Assembly (NCBI RefSeq): GCF_002295065.1
Contig: NZ_NSGG01000005.1
Span: 186,001 to 250,000 of the forward strand
Direction of reading: 5' to 3'
Length of the DNA: 64,000 nucleotides
Source: Mesorhizobium sp. WSM3859
GTDB lineage: Bacteria; Pseudomonadota; Alphaproteobacteria; Rhizobiales; Rhizobiaceae
A program made the translations under genes and the position numbers. Shown here piece after piece: positions 17,013-26,436 of this stretch (the first letter of the stretch is position 1; every line of letters begins with the position of its first letter). Below the pieces are notes generated by a model. The model ran no database searches and was not told the origin of the DNA. It worked only from the letters and a program-made list of their open reading frames with translations.

Positions 17013-19105
17013 CGGCGCCGGCCGCGATCGCACCACCCGCGCAAAGGTTCGCCATCGCGCCGGCCCTTGTTCCCTGGTGCGCGCTGGCCGTGCTGACGGC
17101 GTTTTGCCTGCTTCTGAAAACCGAGCTTCCCTGGCTGGTCAATTTCCCCAAGGAATGGACGCTGCCGCTGGCCTCCTACATCAACGCCGTCACCGACGTG
17201 GTCGTCTCAGTCATCCAGCCGGGGTTCCGGGGGCTCTCCGCGCTGCTCGATGCGCCGATGCGCGGCGCGCGGCTGGCGCTTGCCTGGCTGCCCTGGCCGG
17301 CGGTGATGCTGGCGGTCACCGCCCTTGCGCTGAAGTCGAGCGGCGAGCGGCTGGCGATCTTCGCGCTCGCCACGCTCGCTTACATCCTGCTCGCCGGCTA
17401 CTGGCCGCAGAGCATGAACACGCTGGCGCTCGTGCTGCTGGCGGTGCCGATCTCGATCGTGCTCGGCTTCCTGCTTGGCGTTCTGGGTTACGCTCGCCCG
17501 CGCTGGCGTCCGGTGCTCAACGGCGCGCTCGACCTGATGCAGACGGTGCCGGCCTTCGCCTACCTCATTCCGCTGCTCTTGCTGTTCGGCTTCGGCCCTG
17601 TGGTCGGGCTGATCGCCTCGGCGGTCTATGCGACGCCGCCGATGGTCCGCAACACCATGCTCGGATTGGACCGTGTGCCGGCGACGATCAGCGAGGCCGG
17701 CCTGATGAGCGGCTGCACGCGCCGCCAGCAGTTCTGGCAGGTCGAGGTGCCGACGGCCGCGCCGCAGCTTCTCGTCGGCTTCAACCAGACGACCATGGCG
17801 GCGCTGTCGATGGTGATTGTCGCCGCCATCATCGGCGGCTTCGAAGATATTGGCTGGGAGGTGCTGTCCTCGATGCGCAAGGCCGAGTTCGGCCAGAGCA
17901 TCCTGTCCGGTCTGGTGATCGCGCTGCTCGCCATCCTCATCGACCGCCTCACCATCGGCTTCGCCAAGGCGCCCGAGACCGGACCGACGCGCGCCATGCG
18001 CTGGATGACGCCCCGCCGTCTGGCCCTGTCGCTGGCGACCGCGCTGGCTCTCGCCGTCGTCATCCGGCTGGCCGCGCCCGATGCGACGCTTCTGCCGGAA
18101 ACCGGGCTGCGCATGCAGATGGGCGCCGTAAACCAATGGCTGCTGGGGCTCGTGCGCGACTATGCCTGGTCCTTCAACGGCGTGCGCAACGCGGTGCTCT
18201 ACTGCCTGCTTCTGCCGATGCGCGTCGGCATTTCCGGTGCGGCGACGCCGGCAATGTGGGGTTTCTCGCTGCCGCCATCGGCGCTGGCCGTCTATGTGGG
18301 TTTGGTTGCGGCCTTGGCCGCGTTGGCTCTGCGCCGTTTCGGCTGGCGGGCGGCGGTCGCCGTGCTGGCCGCCGGCCTTGTTCTCTACACCGGCTTTCTC
18401 GATCTGCCCTGGCCTGTCTTCATCCTTGCCGTCGCCTTGCTTGCCGGCCAGGTGGGCGGGCCGCGGCTCGGCCTCTTCGCGATGGCGGGCTTCGGGCTGA
18501 TCCTGGTCAACGGCCTCTGGCCGCAGCTGGTGCAGTCGCTCTATCTCTGCACGTTGGCCGTCCTGCTTTGCCTTCTGGTCGGCGGCGCGCTCGGTGTTTG
18601 GGCCGCGCACAGCGAGCGGGTCTCCCGCGCACTGAAGCCGATTTGCGACGCGCTGCAGACCATGCCGCAATTCGTCTTCCTCATCCCGGCGCTGATGTTC
18701 TTCAAGGTCGGCGAGTTCACGGCGCTGATCGCCATCATGCTCTACGCCATCGTGCCGCCGATCCGCTATGTCGAGCATGGCTTGAGGCATGTGCGCGCCG
18801 ACGTCGTCGAGGCGGTCGAGCAGATGGGCGCGACGCCGCTGCAGACGCTGCTGCAGGCCAAGCTGCCGCTCGCTTTGCCGGTCGTCATGCTCGGCCTCAA
18901 CCAGACCATCATGGCGGCGCTGTCGATGTTGGCCATCGCCGCCCTTGTCGGCACGCGCGATCTTGGCCAGGCCGTCTATGTCGCGCTCGGCAAGGCCGAT
19001 GCCGGCATGGGCCTGATCGCCGGCCTGTCGATCGCCTTCCTGGCGATCCTTGCCGACCGGCTCATCCAGTCCGCCGTCGCGCGCTCCGCGGCTGCCTCCA
19101 GCTGA
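17009..19105 (+). CDS. proW: quaternary amine ABC transporter permease with two tandem permease domains
   Basis: 698-residue membrane protein made of two ProW-like permease units in one chain. Paired landmarks show the duplication: LMQTVPAFAYLIPLLLLF with VGFNQTTMAALSMVIVAAII in the first half, and LQTMPQFVFLIPALMFF with LGLNQTIMAALSMLAIAALV in the second. Single-unit ProW proteins are about half this length and act as dimers, so the fusion presumably supplies both halves of the channel and lets them diverge. Its start overlaps proV and its stop abuts the stop of the convergent exoQ. Confidence 0.9.
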   Translation: MTAPAAIAPPAQRFAIAPALVPWCALAVLTAFCLLLKTELPWLVNFPKEWTLPLASYINAVTDVVVSVIQPGFRGLSALLDAPMRGARLALAWLPWPAVMLAVTALALKSSGERLAIFALATLAYILLAGYWPQSMNTLALVLLAVPISIVLGFLLGVLGYARPRWRPVLNGALDLMQTVPAFAYLIPLLLLFGFGPVVGLIASAVYATPPMVRNTMLGLDRVPATISEAGLMSGCTRRQQFWQVEVPTAAPQLLVGFNQTTMAALSMVIVAAIIGGFEDIGWEVLSSMRKAEFGQSILSGLVIALLAILIDRLTIGFAKAPETGPTRAMRWMTPRRLALSLATALALAVVIRLAAPDATLLPETGLRMQMGAVNQWLLGLVRDYAWSFNGVRNAVLYCLLLPMRVGISGAATPAMWGFSLPPSALAVYVGLVAALAALALRRFGWRAAVAVLAAGLVLYTGFLDLPWPVFILAVALLAGQVGGPRLGLFAMAGFGLILVNGLWPQLVQSLYLCTLAVLLCLLVGGALGVWAAHSERVSRALKPICDALQTMPQFVFLIPALMFFKVGEFTALIAIMLYAIVPPIRYVEHGLRHVRADVVEAVEQMGATPLQTLLQAKLPLALPVVMLGLNQTIMAALSMLAIAALVGTRDLGQAVYVALGKADAGMGLIAGLSIAFLAILADRLIQSAVARSAAASS

Positions 19106-20389
19106 TCAGCCCGGCGCCGGGACGCGGCCATTGGCAGACCTGTCGTCGTCGGCCGGAACGGCTACCCTGCGGCGCCGGAAAGCCGGCAACGGGGTCAGCC
19201 TGAACAGGCCGTAATAGACGATGAAGGACGCCATGAAGTAAGGGCCGAGCATCTCGACCTCGAAGAAGGAGCGGATCAGCATCAGTCCGATCGCGCCGGC
19301 CAGCACCACCGAATCGGCGCTCCAGTCGCCGAACACCACTTTCGACACATGGCCATAGAAAGCGCGCAGGATGACAAGCGCCAGCAGGGTGACGCCGATG
19401 AAACCGATTTCGACCAGGGTCTCGATATAGGTGTTGTGGAAGTGGAAGCCAGAGCGGGTCGAGATATAGAATTCCGCCCACAGCCGCTCCGGATCGGCAA
19501 AGCCCTGCACCCAGTAGGCGGCGTAGCCATAGCCGAGCAGCGGGTGCTGCAGCGCCGCCTCCCAGCCCTGCTCCCACAGATAGGTGCGGCCGGTTAGTGT
19601 CGAATCCTTGCCGAAAATGCCGAGCACGACATCCAGCAGGCCCATGTTGAGCGCTGCCACGACGGACATCACCAGCGCGCCGGCGCCGATAACGAACAGC
19701 ACGCGGCGGTACCGCAGCGCCAGCACCTTGCTCATGGTGAGCAGCGACACGACGCCGATCACGGCCGGCAGCGAAGCCACGGACGTCGCCGAATGGGCGA
19801 TTGCCAGCATGTAGACCGACAAGAGCATGATTGGCGCGGTCCAGGCGAAGCCAAGCCAATTGCGCCGATAGAAGACCAGGAAGGCAAGACAAAGGAAGAT
19901 GCCCAGCGAGGCGAAGAAGCCGACCTGGTTCTTGGAACCGAAGGCGCCGACGAAATTGACTGTGCCGTCCATGATGTCGAGCGCATAACCGCCGACTTTC
20001 ATGGAATAGAGCAGAACGAGGAAGATACCGATCAGTGAGCCCACCACCAGCGTGCGCACGCTGACGGTGCGCGCCGCGACATAGGCACAGGCGATATGCG
20101 AGGAATATTGCAACGCCGCGCGCGCGCTGGTGCCCGCCGCCTGGGACCAGAACACCGAGAGGCAGACATAGAGCGCAAGCGTGATGGGCAGCCAGGCGGT
20201 GGAAAGCCTCCAGGTGAAGCGCCGGTAGTCGACGAACAGCAGCGGCAGCCAGACGGCATAGTAGGCGAGGATCAGGATCTGGCCGAAATTGGGCGAATAG
20301 GCGAAGGCGATCACGGAAACCACGACCGCGAAGGCGCCGTAGGTCTCGTTGCGATCGGGATCGATCAGAATGGATTTCGGAATCTTCAT
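19106..20389 (-). CDS. exoQ: EPS polymerase, O-antigen ligase/Wzy family, ExoQ-like
   Basis: 427-residue polytopic protein with about ten membrane helices and a large periplasmic loop holding GRTYLWEQGWEAALQHPLLGYGY and HFHNTYIETLVEIGF, the hallmark of Wzy/O-antigen ligase proteins. In succinoglycan-type EPS export, ExoQ joins lipid-linked repeat units into long polymer at the periplasmic face. I chose the ATG of MKIPKSILID; upstream in-frame residues are basic and outside the family. It is the last gene of the minus-strand exoY-F-Z-Q group, and its stop touches the stop of proW. Confidence 0.88.
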   Translation of the reverse strand: MKIPKSILIDPDRNETYGAFAVVVSVIAFAYSPNFGQILILAYYAVWLPLLFVDYRRFTWRLSTAWLPITLALYVCLSVFWSQAAGTSARAALQYSSHIACAYVAARTVSVRTLVVGSLIGIFLVLLYSMKVGGYALDIMDGTVNFVGAFGSKNQVGFFASLGIFLCLAFLVFYRRNWLGFAWTAPIMLLSVYMLAIAHSATSVASLPAVIGVVSLLTMSKVLALRYRRVLFVIGAGALVMSVVAALNMGLLDVVLGIFGKDSTLTGRTYLWEQGWEAALQHPLLGYGYAAYWVQGFADPERLWAEFYISTRSGFHFHNTYIETLVEIGFIGVTLLALVILRAFYGHVSKVVFGDWSADSVVLAGAIGLMLIRSFFEVEMLGPYFMASFIVYYGLFRLTPLPAFRRRRVAVPADDDRSANGRVPAPG

Positions 20390-20429
20390 ACCGGATTTTG
20401 TCCGTTGAGTCCTTCTTGATTGAGCCGCG

Positions 20430-21521
20430 CTAAGCCACGGCTCGCGCGCGCTGCATCTGCCGTTGCAGGAAGCGCCGCACCGGCTCGTCATAAACGCGCG
20501 TGGCGATGTCCGCGATGACCACGACCGAGACAGCCATGACGATACCGAACCAGGGATGATGCGCGAAAGGATCGATCGAGAAGGCCTTGCCGGCCCCGGC
20601 GATGATCATCAGCATTGGCGAGTGGATGATGTAGATCGGGTAGGAAATCCGCCCGAGCCAGCCATAGAAGCCTGACAGAAGCGGCGCGGTCGGCGCCACA
20701 GCGCCGGTCGCCACCATGATCGGAAAGACGATGGCGATTGCGGCAAGATCGTAGACGACGCGCGCGCCGCCGGCCGGTGCGATGGCGAAGACGGCAAGCG
20801 TGAGCAGGATCGCGCCCTCAACCCACAGGCCGCGCCGCAGGAAGCCGAGACTGCCTTGCCAGCGCGCCATGGAGCGGCAAAGCAGCACGCCGAGGAAGAA
20901 CGAGAAGGTGACACGCGGCAGCCCGCTGACGATGGTCTTGCCGGTCATGCCGAAATCCAGCGTGCCGGCGAAAACCGAGGCGACAACCAGCAAGACGAAG
21001 CTGACGACGACGATTCCCGTCAGCACGCGCCGCGACAAAAGGACGAACAGCGCGACATAGGCGATGTTGACGATCAGCTCGAAGAACAGCGACCACGACG
21101 CGGGGTTGAGCGGGAAGATCGTGTGATAGGCGTCGCTCACCAGCGGAATGAAGAGCATGCCTGTCGTCAGTTGCAGGCCGATTTCGGATAGTTGCATGTA
21201 CTCGGCCGGCATCAGCCTGTTCTTGACCAGCAGGTAGAAGAAGCCGAGCAGCGTGCCGGCGAGATAAAGCGGATAAAGCCGGATCAGGCGGGTCGCCACG
21301 AACGAGCCGAAGCCCATGCCGTTCTCGATCTTGCGGTCATAGGCATGCGCGATGACGAAGCCGCTCAGCAGGAAGAAAAGGTCGACCGCGAGATAGCTCG
21401 ACGGCAGCACCTTGCCGTCGGCCAGGAACGGCGAGAAGTGATAGAGCATGACGCTGATCGCCGCCACGCCGCGGATGGCGTCGAGGTTCAGATACACATG
21501 ACGCGGGGCTGCGGGCTGCAT
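20430..21521 (-). CDS. exoZ: acyltransferase family 3 protein, ExoZ-like
   Basis: 363-residue integral membrane acyltransferase with about ten helices. The N-terminal NLDAIRGVAAISVMLYHF carries the catalytic-type His of this family, and FFLLSGFVIAHAYDRK follows. ExoZ acetylates the EPS repeat unit in Sinorhizobium; O-acetylation is the expected role here, with the sugar acceptor unknown. It lies between exoF and exoQ on the minus strand, 40 bases before exoQ. Confidence 0.87.
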   Translation of the reverse strand: MQPAAPRHVYLNLDAIRGVAAISVMLYHFSPFLADGKVLPSSYLAVDLFFLLSGFVIAHAYDRKIENGMGFGSFVATRLIRLYPLYLAGTLLGFFYLLVKNRLMPAEYMQLSEIGLQLTTGMLFIPLVSDAYHTIFPLNPASWSLFFELIVNIAYVALFVLLSRRVLTGIVVVSFVLLVVASVFAGTLDFGMTGKTIVSGLPRVTFSFFLGVLLCRSMARWQGSLGFLRRGLWVEGAILLTLAVFAIAPAGGARVVYDLAAIAIVFPIMVATGAVAPTAPLLSGFYGWLGRISYPIYIIHSPMLMIIAGAGKAFSIDPFAHHPWFGIVMAVSVVVIADIATRVYDEPVRRFLQRQMQRARAVA

Positions 21522-21639
21522 GTTATGCCTTCAAGCGGTCCAAAACAGATCGCCCGCTCGCGCTGTGCGCGAACGAGCCTGACGTGTTCCCCCGCCTTCG
21601 TTCCTCGATTCGCAGCGGGGCGAGCCCGGGCCGGCGACG

Positions 21640-22872
21640 CTACTGGCTCTCCGTCGGCGCGAGCTTCACCTTGATCACGTCGCCCGGCAGCACAGGCGTG
21701 TCTTCCTTGGCTTCGATCTCGCTCGTCTTGCCGTCGGCAACCCGCACCAGCGAGTAGAGCAGGGGCGGTTCTTGACTGCCGGTGAGGGCGGCAGTCGTTG
21801 TCGGATCCGACGCCTGGGCGATCAAACCCTTCTGCATGCCGACCCTCAAGGCTGCCTCGTTCAGGTTCGCCTCCGTTTGCTGCCGATCGGCAGTGAGGCT
21901 CGAACTCAGTGTGTTACGGGCATCGATGGCGTCCTGCTCTGCCTTGCTGATCGACTGCTTGGCGGTGAGGATGGCCGTCTCATAGTCCAGGATCTTGCCT
22001 TGCAGGTCGGTGACCGTCTGCTGCGAGGAAAGCAATCGCGCATTGGCAATCAGGCCTTTCTGCGCCAGCGGACCGATGCTGTTTGCCTGCTGCTCCGCCA
22101 GGTCGACCTGCTTCTGCTGGTTGGCGATCTTCTTTTGCAGCGATTCGATTTCCGACTGCAGAACACCCTTCAACTGGTCGAGCGCATCGAGCTTCAGCTT
22201 CAGCGACTTCTGGTCGGAAACCAGGATCGCCGTTTCGTCCGCGACAATGGTCGGCAATCTCGAATCGCCCTGGATTTCCTGAGGCACCTCGAAGGTCGTT
22301 TTCCCAGCCAGGTCGGCGTCGATGCGGGCTCGCTTGACAACCAGCCGCAAGCGCTGGTCGTCATAGATGTCATAGCTGCCCTTGGCGGTGATCAGATCCT
22401 TTTCGATCTGAGGACCATAGTCGGCACTGCGCCTTATGCCGCCGGCGATGCTGACTGCCTTGAGCACCGTCAGATCGGGCACGAAGGGAAACTGGCCGGG
22501 ATTCTGGACTTCGCCTGAAATGTAGAATGGCCGGAACTGCGCCATCTCGACCGAGGCTTCCGGCTTGTCGGGCAGCGCTAGCTTACGCTGCAGCGCAAGC
22601 CCGATCGCCGAAGCGATCTCCGCCGTCGTCTTGCCGGCGGCCTGCATGTCGCCGACGAACGGCACCGAGAGCGTCCCGCCCGGGCCGACCGAATATTCGC
22701 CATTGATGGCCGACCAGTCTCGGAACGTGCCGTCGACGGTCTGCCATTCGGCGACGCGGATGTTGAGCTTATCCTGCGGGCCGAGCTGATAGTCGCCGGC
22801 GACAGCCAGTTGCGGCATGGCGAGCGAGGCTGCAAGCAAAACGCCCGCTAAGCGGGCTGATGTCCTTGGCAT
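21640..22872 (-). CDS. exoF: periplasmic polysaccharide export protein, ExoF-like
   Basis: 410-residue exported protein. A signal peptide (residues 1-26, cleavage near AVAGDYQLG) precedes a polysaccharide export (Wza-type) domain with YQLGPQDKLNIRV, then a SLBB-type segment around YISGEVQNPGQFPFVPDLTV, then a long alpha-helical hairpin with heptad character (residues about 220-350) as in membrane-fusion proteins. It helps carry polymer from the ExoP/ExoQ complex through the periplasm. The start is set by the signal peptide; in-frame ATGs upstream lie in non-family sequence. Confidence 0.88.
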   Translation of the reverse strand: MPRTSARLAGVLLAASLAMPQLAVAGDYQLGPQDKLNIRVAEWQTVDGTFRDWSAINGEYSVGPGGTLSVPFVGDMQAAGKTTAEIASAIGLALQRKLALPDKPEASVEMAQFRPFYISGEVQNPGQFPFVPDLTVLKAVSIAGGIRRSADYGPQIEKDLITAKGSYDIYDDQRLRLVVKRARIDADLAGKTTFEVPQEIQGDSRLPTIVADETAILVSDQKSLKLKLDALDQLKGVLQSEIESLQKKIANQQKQVDLAEQQANSIGPLAQKGLIANARLLSSQQTVTDLQGKILDYETAILTAKQSISKAEQDAIDARNTLSSSLTADRQQTEANLNEAALRVGMQKGLIAQASDPTTTAALTGSQEPPLLYSLVRVADGKTSEIEAKEDTPVLPGDVIKVKLAPTESQ

Positions 22873-23002
22873 GAGACTGCAGGCGAAAGACAGTCCGAAG
22901 AGGTCTTTTGTCAAATGAACGTTTCCGATCCGCTTTGGCCCCATCCGCCCGATGAGATCACTGCCGGATGCCTGCCCCGGTTGCTGCGGGGCAGGCCCGT
23001 CG

Positions 23003-23680
23003 TCAATAGCTGCCGCGCGACATCCACACCGCGGGAACTGTCCTGAAAATGATGCGAATGTCCTCGAACAACGACCAGTTCTCGACATAGTGGCGATCGA
23101 AAGCCACCCGCGTGTCATAGGATACGTCGTTGCGGCCGCTCACCTGCCACAGCCCGGTGAGACCTGGACGTGACTTGAGGTAATAGACGGCCGCGCTGCC
23201 ATAGATTTCAAGCTCGTCGCGTACGACCGGGCGCGGGCCGACAAGGCTCATGTCACCCTGGAGGATGTTGAGGATCTGCGGCAGCTCGTCGAGGCTGAGC
23301 TTGCGTAGCACCGCGCCGACGCGGGTAACGCGCGGATCGTTCTTCAGCTTGCGCGTCGCGATCCATTCGGCGTTGGCATCCGGATTGGCCGCCAGATAGG
23401 CGGCAAGCACGCGCTCGCCGTCCGGCACCATGGTGCGGAATTTGAGGCAGGAGAAAATCCTGCCGCCACGGCCGATTCGCTTGTGGCCATAGAAGATCGG
23501 ACCGTTGTCCGAAAGCTTGACCAGCAAGGCGACCATCAGGAAAAGCGGGCTGAGGAGAACCAGCCCGGATAGGGAACCGACGATATCGAAGCTGCGTTTG
23601 AGCAGACCGCCGATGGGGGGTGGAAAATCAACGCCGACCTGCGCAAAACCCGCATTAGCCGACTTGGCGACATCCCTCAT
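23003..23680 (-). CDS. exoY: sugar transferase initiating EPS repeat-unit synthesis, ExoY-like
   Basis: 225-residue bacterial sugar transferase (WbaP/ExoY family). One N-terminal membrane helix ([19 protein letters not shown]) is followed by the cytosolic catalytic domain with [26 protein letters not shown] and [12 protein letters not shown]. It attaches the first sugar phosphate (galactose in succinoglycan) to undecaprenyl phosphate. It is the first gene of the minus-strand group; an exact match to the proposed PhaR-type operator sits 52 bases upstream of its start. Confidence 0.93.
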   Translation of the reverse strand: MRDVAKSANAGFAQVGVDFPPPIGGLLKRSFDIVGSLSGLVLLSPLFLMVALLVKLSDNGPIFYGHKRIGRGGRIFSCLKFRTMVPDGERVLAAYLAANPDANAEWIATRKLKNDPRVTRVGAVLRKLSLDELPQILNILQGDMSLVGPRPVVRDELEIYGSAAVYYLKSRPGLTGLWQVSGRNDVSYDTRVAFDRHYVENWSLFEDIRIIFRTVPAVWMSRGSY

Positions 23681-24286
23681 GCAGAAGCTCCATACGTTGA
23701 ACGGATGGTTTACGGCAAGATATCAAAAAAATGCTGCAGCGCAACACACAATTTCCCATCGCGCTGAAATGTTCACGTCATGAATTGACTAAATATTAAA
23801 CCCGGCTTGCCCAAATTTTCGCCTTTGTGGCGTGTTTGTGACAAGGTGAGGGAAAACCGGGAAAATGTAGTCTACCTTTTGGGCCATTTTTGGACAGTGC
23901 ATTCTTTGCTGCAGAAGAAACGCGGTTGCATGCCGCTGGTAGCACTCGCATTGGTAAGTTATTCGGATAAAATACTAATCAAAGTCGTGGATTTTACTGG
24001 GGCCGCAGTCGGCTTGCTGAATAGCTGGTGACGCGGCAGTGTGCGGCGCACCATGCAAGAGTCGATCTCGTAAAAACATTGGAAACCATACCTGCCGGGC
24101 CTTGCTCCGGTCAGCCCGCCTTAATAGAGTAGCAAATTGTTCCTGTCATAGTCTGCATGGGTAAGGAAGGCCGGAAGCAACCGGCCGATTGGGCAGCCAG
24201 AAAGAGCTCTTTGGCGCAACGGGGAGTTACGCGGGTGGGTAAATCGCAGCTTCTGCATGCTCGTCTCGGTTGAGAGGCCGGCGAAC
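23681..24286. promoter_or_regulatory. long exoY-exoX divergent intergenic region
   Basis: 606 bases without a convincing gene, clearly AT-richer than its neighbours over 23690-24080. It holds the exoY and exoX promoters, one PhaR-type operator match at 23732-23743, and a TTGACTAAATATTAAAC stretch near 23784 that could be part of a promoter. In other rhizobia the corresponding region binds several EPS regulators (MucR/ExoR-type control). I see no repeat or RNA gene in it. A 74-codon open frame at 23807 has no ribosome-binding site or protein-like composition. Confidence 0.6.
23732..23743 (-). promoter_or_regulatory. PhaR/AniA-type operator match upstream of exoY
   Basis: On the minus strand this reads TGCGCTGCAGCA, an exact fit to TGCRNYGCASMA. 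The identical 12-mer occurs at 38566-38577. Binding is inferred; the regulator gene is not in this window. Confidence 0.55.
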
Positions 24287-24559
24287 ATGTCTCTGCCAAA
24301 ATTCACCATAGGCATGATGTTCGCGCTGGCGATCATCATCGGCTGGTCTTATGTCGACGGCGAATCGCTGGGTACCATCGTCCTTCGCGCCGTCATCTGT
24401 GCCGTCATTATCCAGGCGGGTTATTTCCTTCTGGTCTTTGCCATGGTCGGCAAGGCAACGCCGACTTCGGCCGACAAGATCCGCGAAGCCGACCGCGGGG
24501 CAATCCTGAGCAAGGTCGCCGACGGCGAAGAGCTAAGCGCCAGACGCAGCCTCCACTGA
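24287..24559 (+). CDS. exoX: exopolysaccharide production repressor, ExoX/SyrA family
   Basis: 90-residue small membrane protein of the SyrA/ExoX family, with two helices (about residues 6-22 and 33-54, the second RAVICAVIIQAGYFLLVFAM) and a polar C-terminus. ExoX lowers EPS synthesis post-translationally through the ExoY to ExoX ratio. The start is the ATG of MSLPKFTIGM, which fits the family; the frame is open 10 codons earlier. It is divergent from exoY, as in Sinorhizobium. Its last 27 bases overlap, tail to tail, the end of the lasso-peptide ABC exporter gene. Confidence 0.88.
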   Translation: MSLPKFTIGMMFALAIIIGWSYVDGESLGTIVLRAVICAVIIQAGYFLLVFAMVGKATPTSADKIREADRGAILSKVADGEELSARRSLH

Positions 24560-26428
24560 TCGCTCGATTGGGGCTGGGACCAGTTCCGGCTCGGCCGATG
24601 GCGAGGCTTCGCGCTCGGCCTGCTCGCCCGACAGCATCCTGGCAAGCCGGCTGCCGGCTTTTGCCTTGAGCCGCTGATATTGCCCGACCTCGACGATGCG
24701 CCCGTTCTCGATAGCCACGACCCAGTCGGCAAAGGCGATCATCGACGGCCGGTGCGCGATGGTCAAAATCGTCATCCGGCCGCGCAAAGCCTCAATTGAT
24801 TGTGCGATCAGCGACTGGTTCTGCCAGTCGAGCGCGCTCGTCGCCTCGTCGAGGATGAGCAGCGACGGCTTGCGCAGCAGCGCCCGCGCCAAAGCGATGC
24901 GCTGCCGCTCGCCGCCGGAAAGCCGGACACCGCGGTCGCCCACCACCGTATCGAGCCGCGATGCCAGCCGTTCCACGAAATCGGCCGCATGGGCGCTGCG
25001 CAGCGCAGCCCATAGCTCCTGGTCGCTGGCCTCAGGCGCGGCAAGACGAAGATTGGCGGCGATCGTGTCGTGCAGCAGGAAAACATCCTGCGGCACATAG
25101 GCGACCTGATCGCGCCACGCCCTGCGATTCTGCGCGGTGATTTCCACGCCGTCGGCGAGGATCCGGCCGCTAGTGGGTTCGAGCAGCCCGAGCAGCATGT
25201 CGGCGATCGTGCTCTTGCCGGAGCCGGAAGGGCCGATCAGCGCCGTCACCTTGCCGGCAGGCAGGTCGAAGGTGATATCGCTGACCACCGGTCTTGCGTC
25301 ACCCTCGCCATAGGCGAACGATACCTCGCGGATGTTGAGGCCGGTCTCGAGCGACAGTCTCGCGCCTCGTTCGGCCATGCTTTGGGTCGGCTCGCGCTCG
25401 GCGTCGAAGCGGGCCTGAAGGGCTTGCATCGAAGCGTAGGCCGGCAGGTTGATCAGCACCTGCTGGGTTTGAAGCTGCATGTCCATGAAGCGCGGCGCGA
25501 CCCGCATGAACACCAGGAGCAGCACGACGATCTCGGCAAGCGACAGGTGGAAGCGGACCAGCGCGATATAGATGAAGAGGCTGAGCCCGATCACGCTCGC
25601 CATCTGGAACAGGGCGGTGCCGAGCGAAGAGTTGCGGACGAAGGCGATGTTGTCGGCCTTCATCCTGTCCAGCGTCGCGCCGAGCTCGGCAAAGTAGCTC
25701 GCCTCGACGTTGAGGCTCTTGGCAACCTTGATGCCGCCGAGAAATTCGGAGACCGTGCGATACTGGTCCTGGCGATTGCCGGTCAGCGTGCGGCCATAGG
25801 CGCTGGCGCGCGCCCGGAACGGCTGCAGCGCAACCAGCAGAACCAGGCCGATGAGGATGGCGAAGGACGTCATCACCGGCGAGATGAACAGTGAGACCAC
25901 GAGATAACCGGTGAGAAGCAGTGTGGCCTGGGTGAGCATCAGCAGCGAGAAGGCAGCCACCTGCACCCGGTCGACGTCGCCGTTCAGCGCGTGGTCGAGA
26001 TCGGAGCTGCGGATGCGGGTGAAAACGCCCCAGCGCGCCCGGCCGATGCTTTCGAACAGGTTCATGCGCACGCGGTTGACGAAATCGTAGAGCAGCCGCG
26101 CCATATAGACCGACTTGAAGCGGTTGAAGATCGCCTGCAGCGCCACCAGCGCGACAAGCATTGAGAGCACCGTCGCCAGCGACAGCGTTCCGCCGGGCAC
26201 CAGCCAATGCAGGGCTTCCGGCACCCGCACTGCGTAGTCCTGGTCGGCCTTGCCGATCAGGCGCAGCAGCGGCACGAGCAGCAGGATCGAGACGCCTTCC
26301 GTCAGGCTGCCCAGGATTAGGAAGACAAGCGCCGTCGCCGTGCGCCGCCCGCCGACATGCGCCACCATGGCGCCGAAACTGGCGCCATCCCGGAAAAGCG
26401 ACAGGCGAAGCTTCGAGGACCAGCCCAT
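24533..26428 (-). CDS. lasso-peptide ABC exporter (membrane and ATPase domains fused)
   Basis: 631-residue half-transporter: six-helix membrane domain (residues about 1-330), then an ATPase with GPSGSGKST (Walker A), LSGGERQRIALARALL (signature), LLILDEATSALD (Walker B) and the switch His in TIAHRP. It should work as a homodimer that exports the mature lasso peptide and gives self-immunity (class D protein). The ATG of MGWSSKLRLSLF lies 8 bases after the kinase stop in the same operon. There is no peptidase domain, as expected when B2 removes the leader. An EPS-related flippase role cannot be excluded, but operon position favours the peptide. Confidence 0.88.
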   Translation of the reverse strand: MGWSSKLRLSLFRDGASFGAMVAHVGGRRTATALVFLILGSLTEGVSILLLVPLLRLIGKADQDYAVRVPEALHWLVPGGTLSLATVLSMLVALVALQAIFNRFKSVYMARLLYDFVNRVRMNLFESIGRARWGVFTRIRSSDLDHALNGDVDRVQVAAFSLLMLTQATLLLTGYLVVSLFISPVMTSFAILIGLVLLVALQPFRARASAYGRTLTGNRQDQYRTVSEFLGGIKVAKSLNVEASYFAELGATLDRMKADNIAFVRNSSLGTALFQMASVIGLSLFIYIALVRFHLSLAEIVVLLLVFMRVAPRFMDMQLQTQQVLINLPAYASMQALQARFDAEREPTQSMAERGARLSLETGLNIREVSFAYGEGDARPVVSDITFDLPAGKVTALIGPSGSGKSTIADMLLGLLEPTSGRILADGVEITAQNRRAWRDQVAYVPQDVFLLHDTIAANLRLAAPEASDQELWAALRSAHAADFVERLASRLDTVVGDRGVRLSGGERQRIALARALLRKPSLLILDEATSALDWQNQSLIAQSIEALRGRMTILTIAHRPSMIAFADWVVAIENGRIVEVGQYQRLKAKAGSRLARMLSGEQAEREASPSAEPELVPAPIERSVEAASGA

Positions 26429-26436
26429 GTCCCGGC

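Noticed and set aside
22961..23118. N-terminal extension of exoF into exoY
   Set aside because: The frame is open, but the extension is antisense-like Arg/Ser/Gly-rich sequence and would bury the signal peptide that begins at the chosen ATG.
23807..24031. 74-codon plus-strand frame in the exoY-exoX gap
   Set aside because: No ribosome-binding site, low similarity to any family, and it sits in AT-rich promoter DNA.
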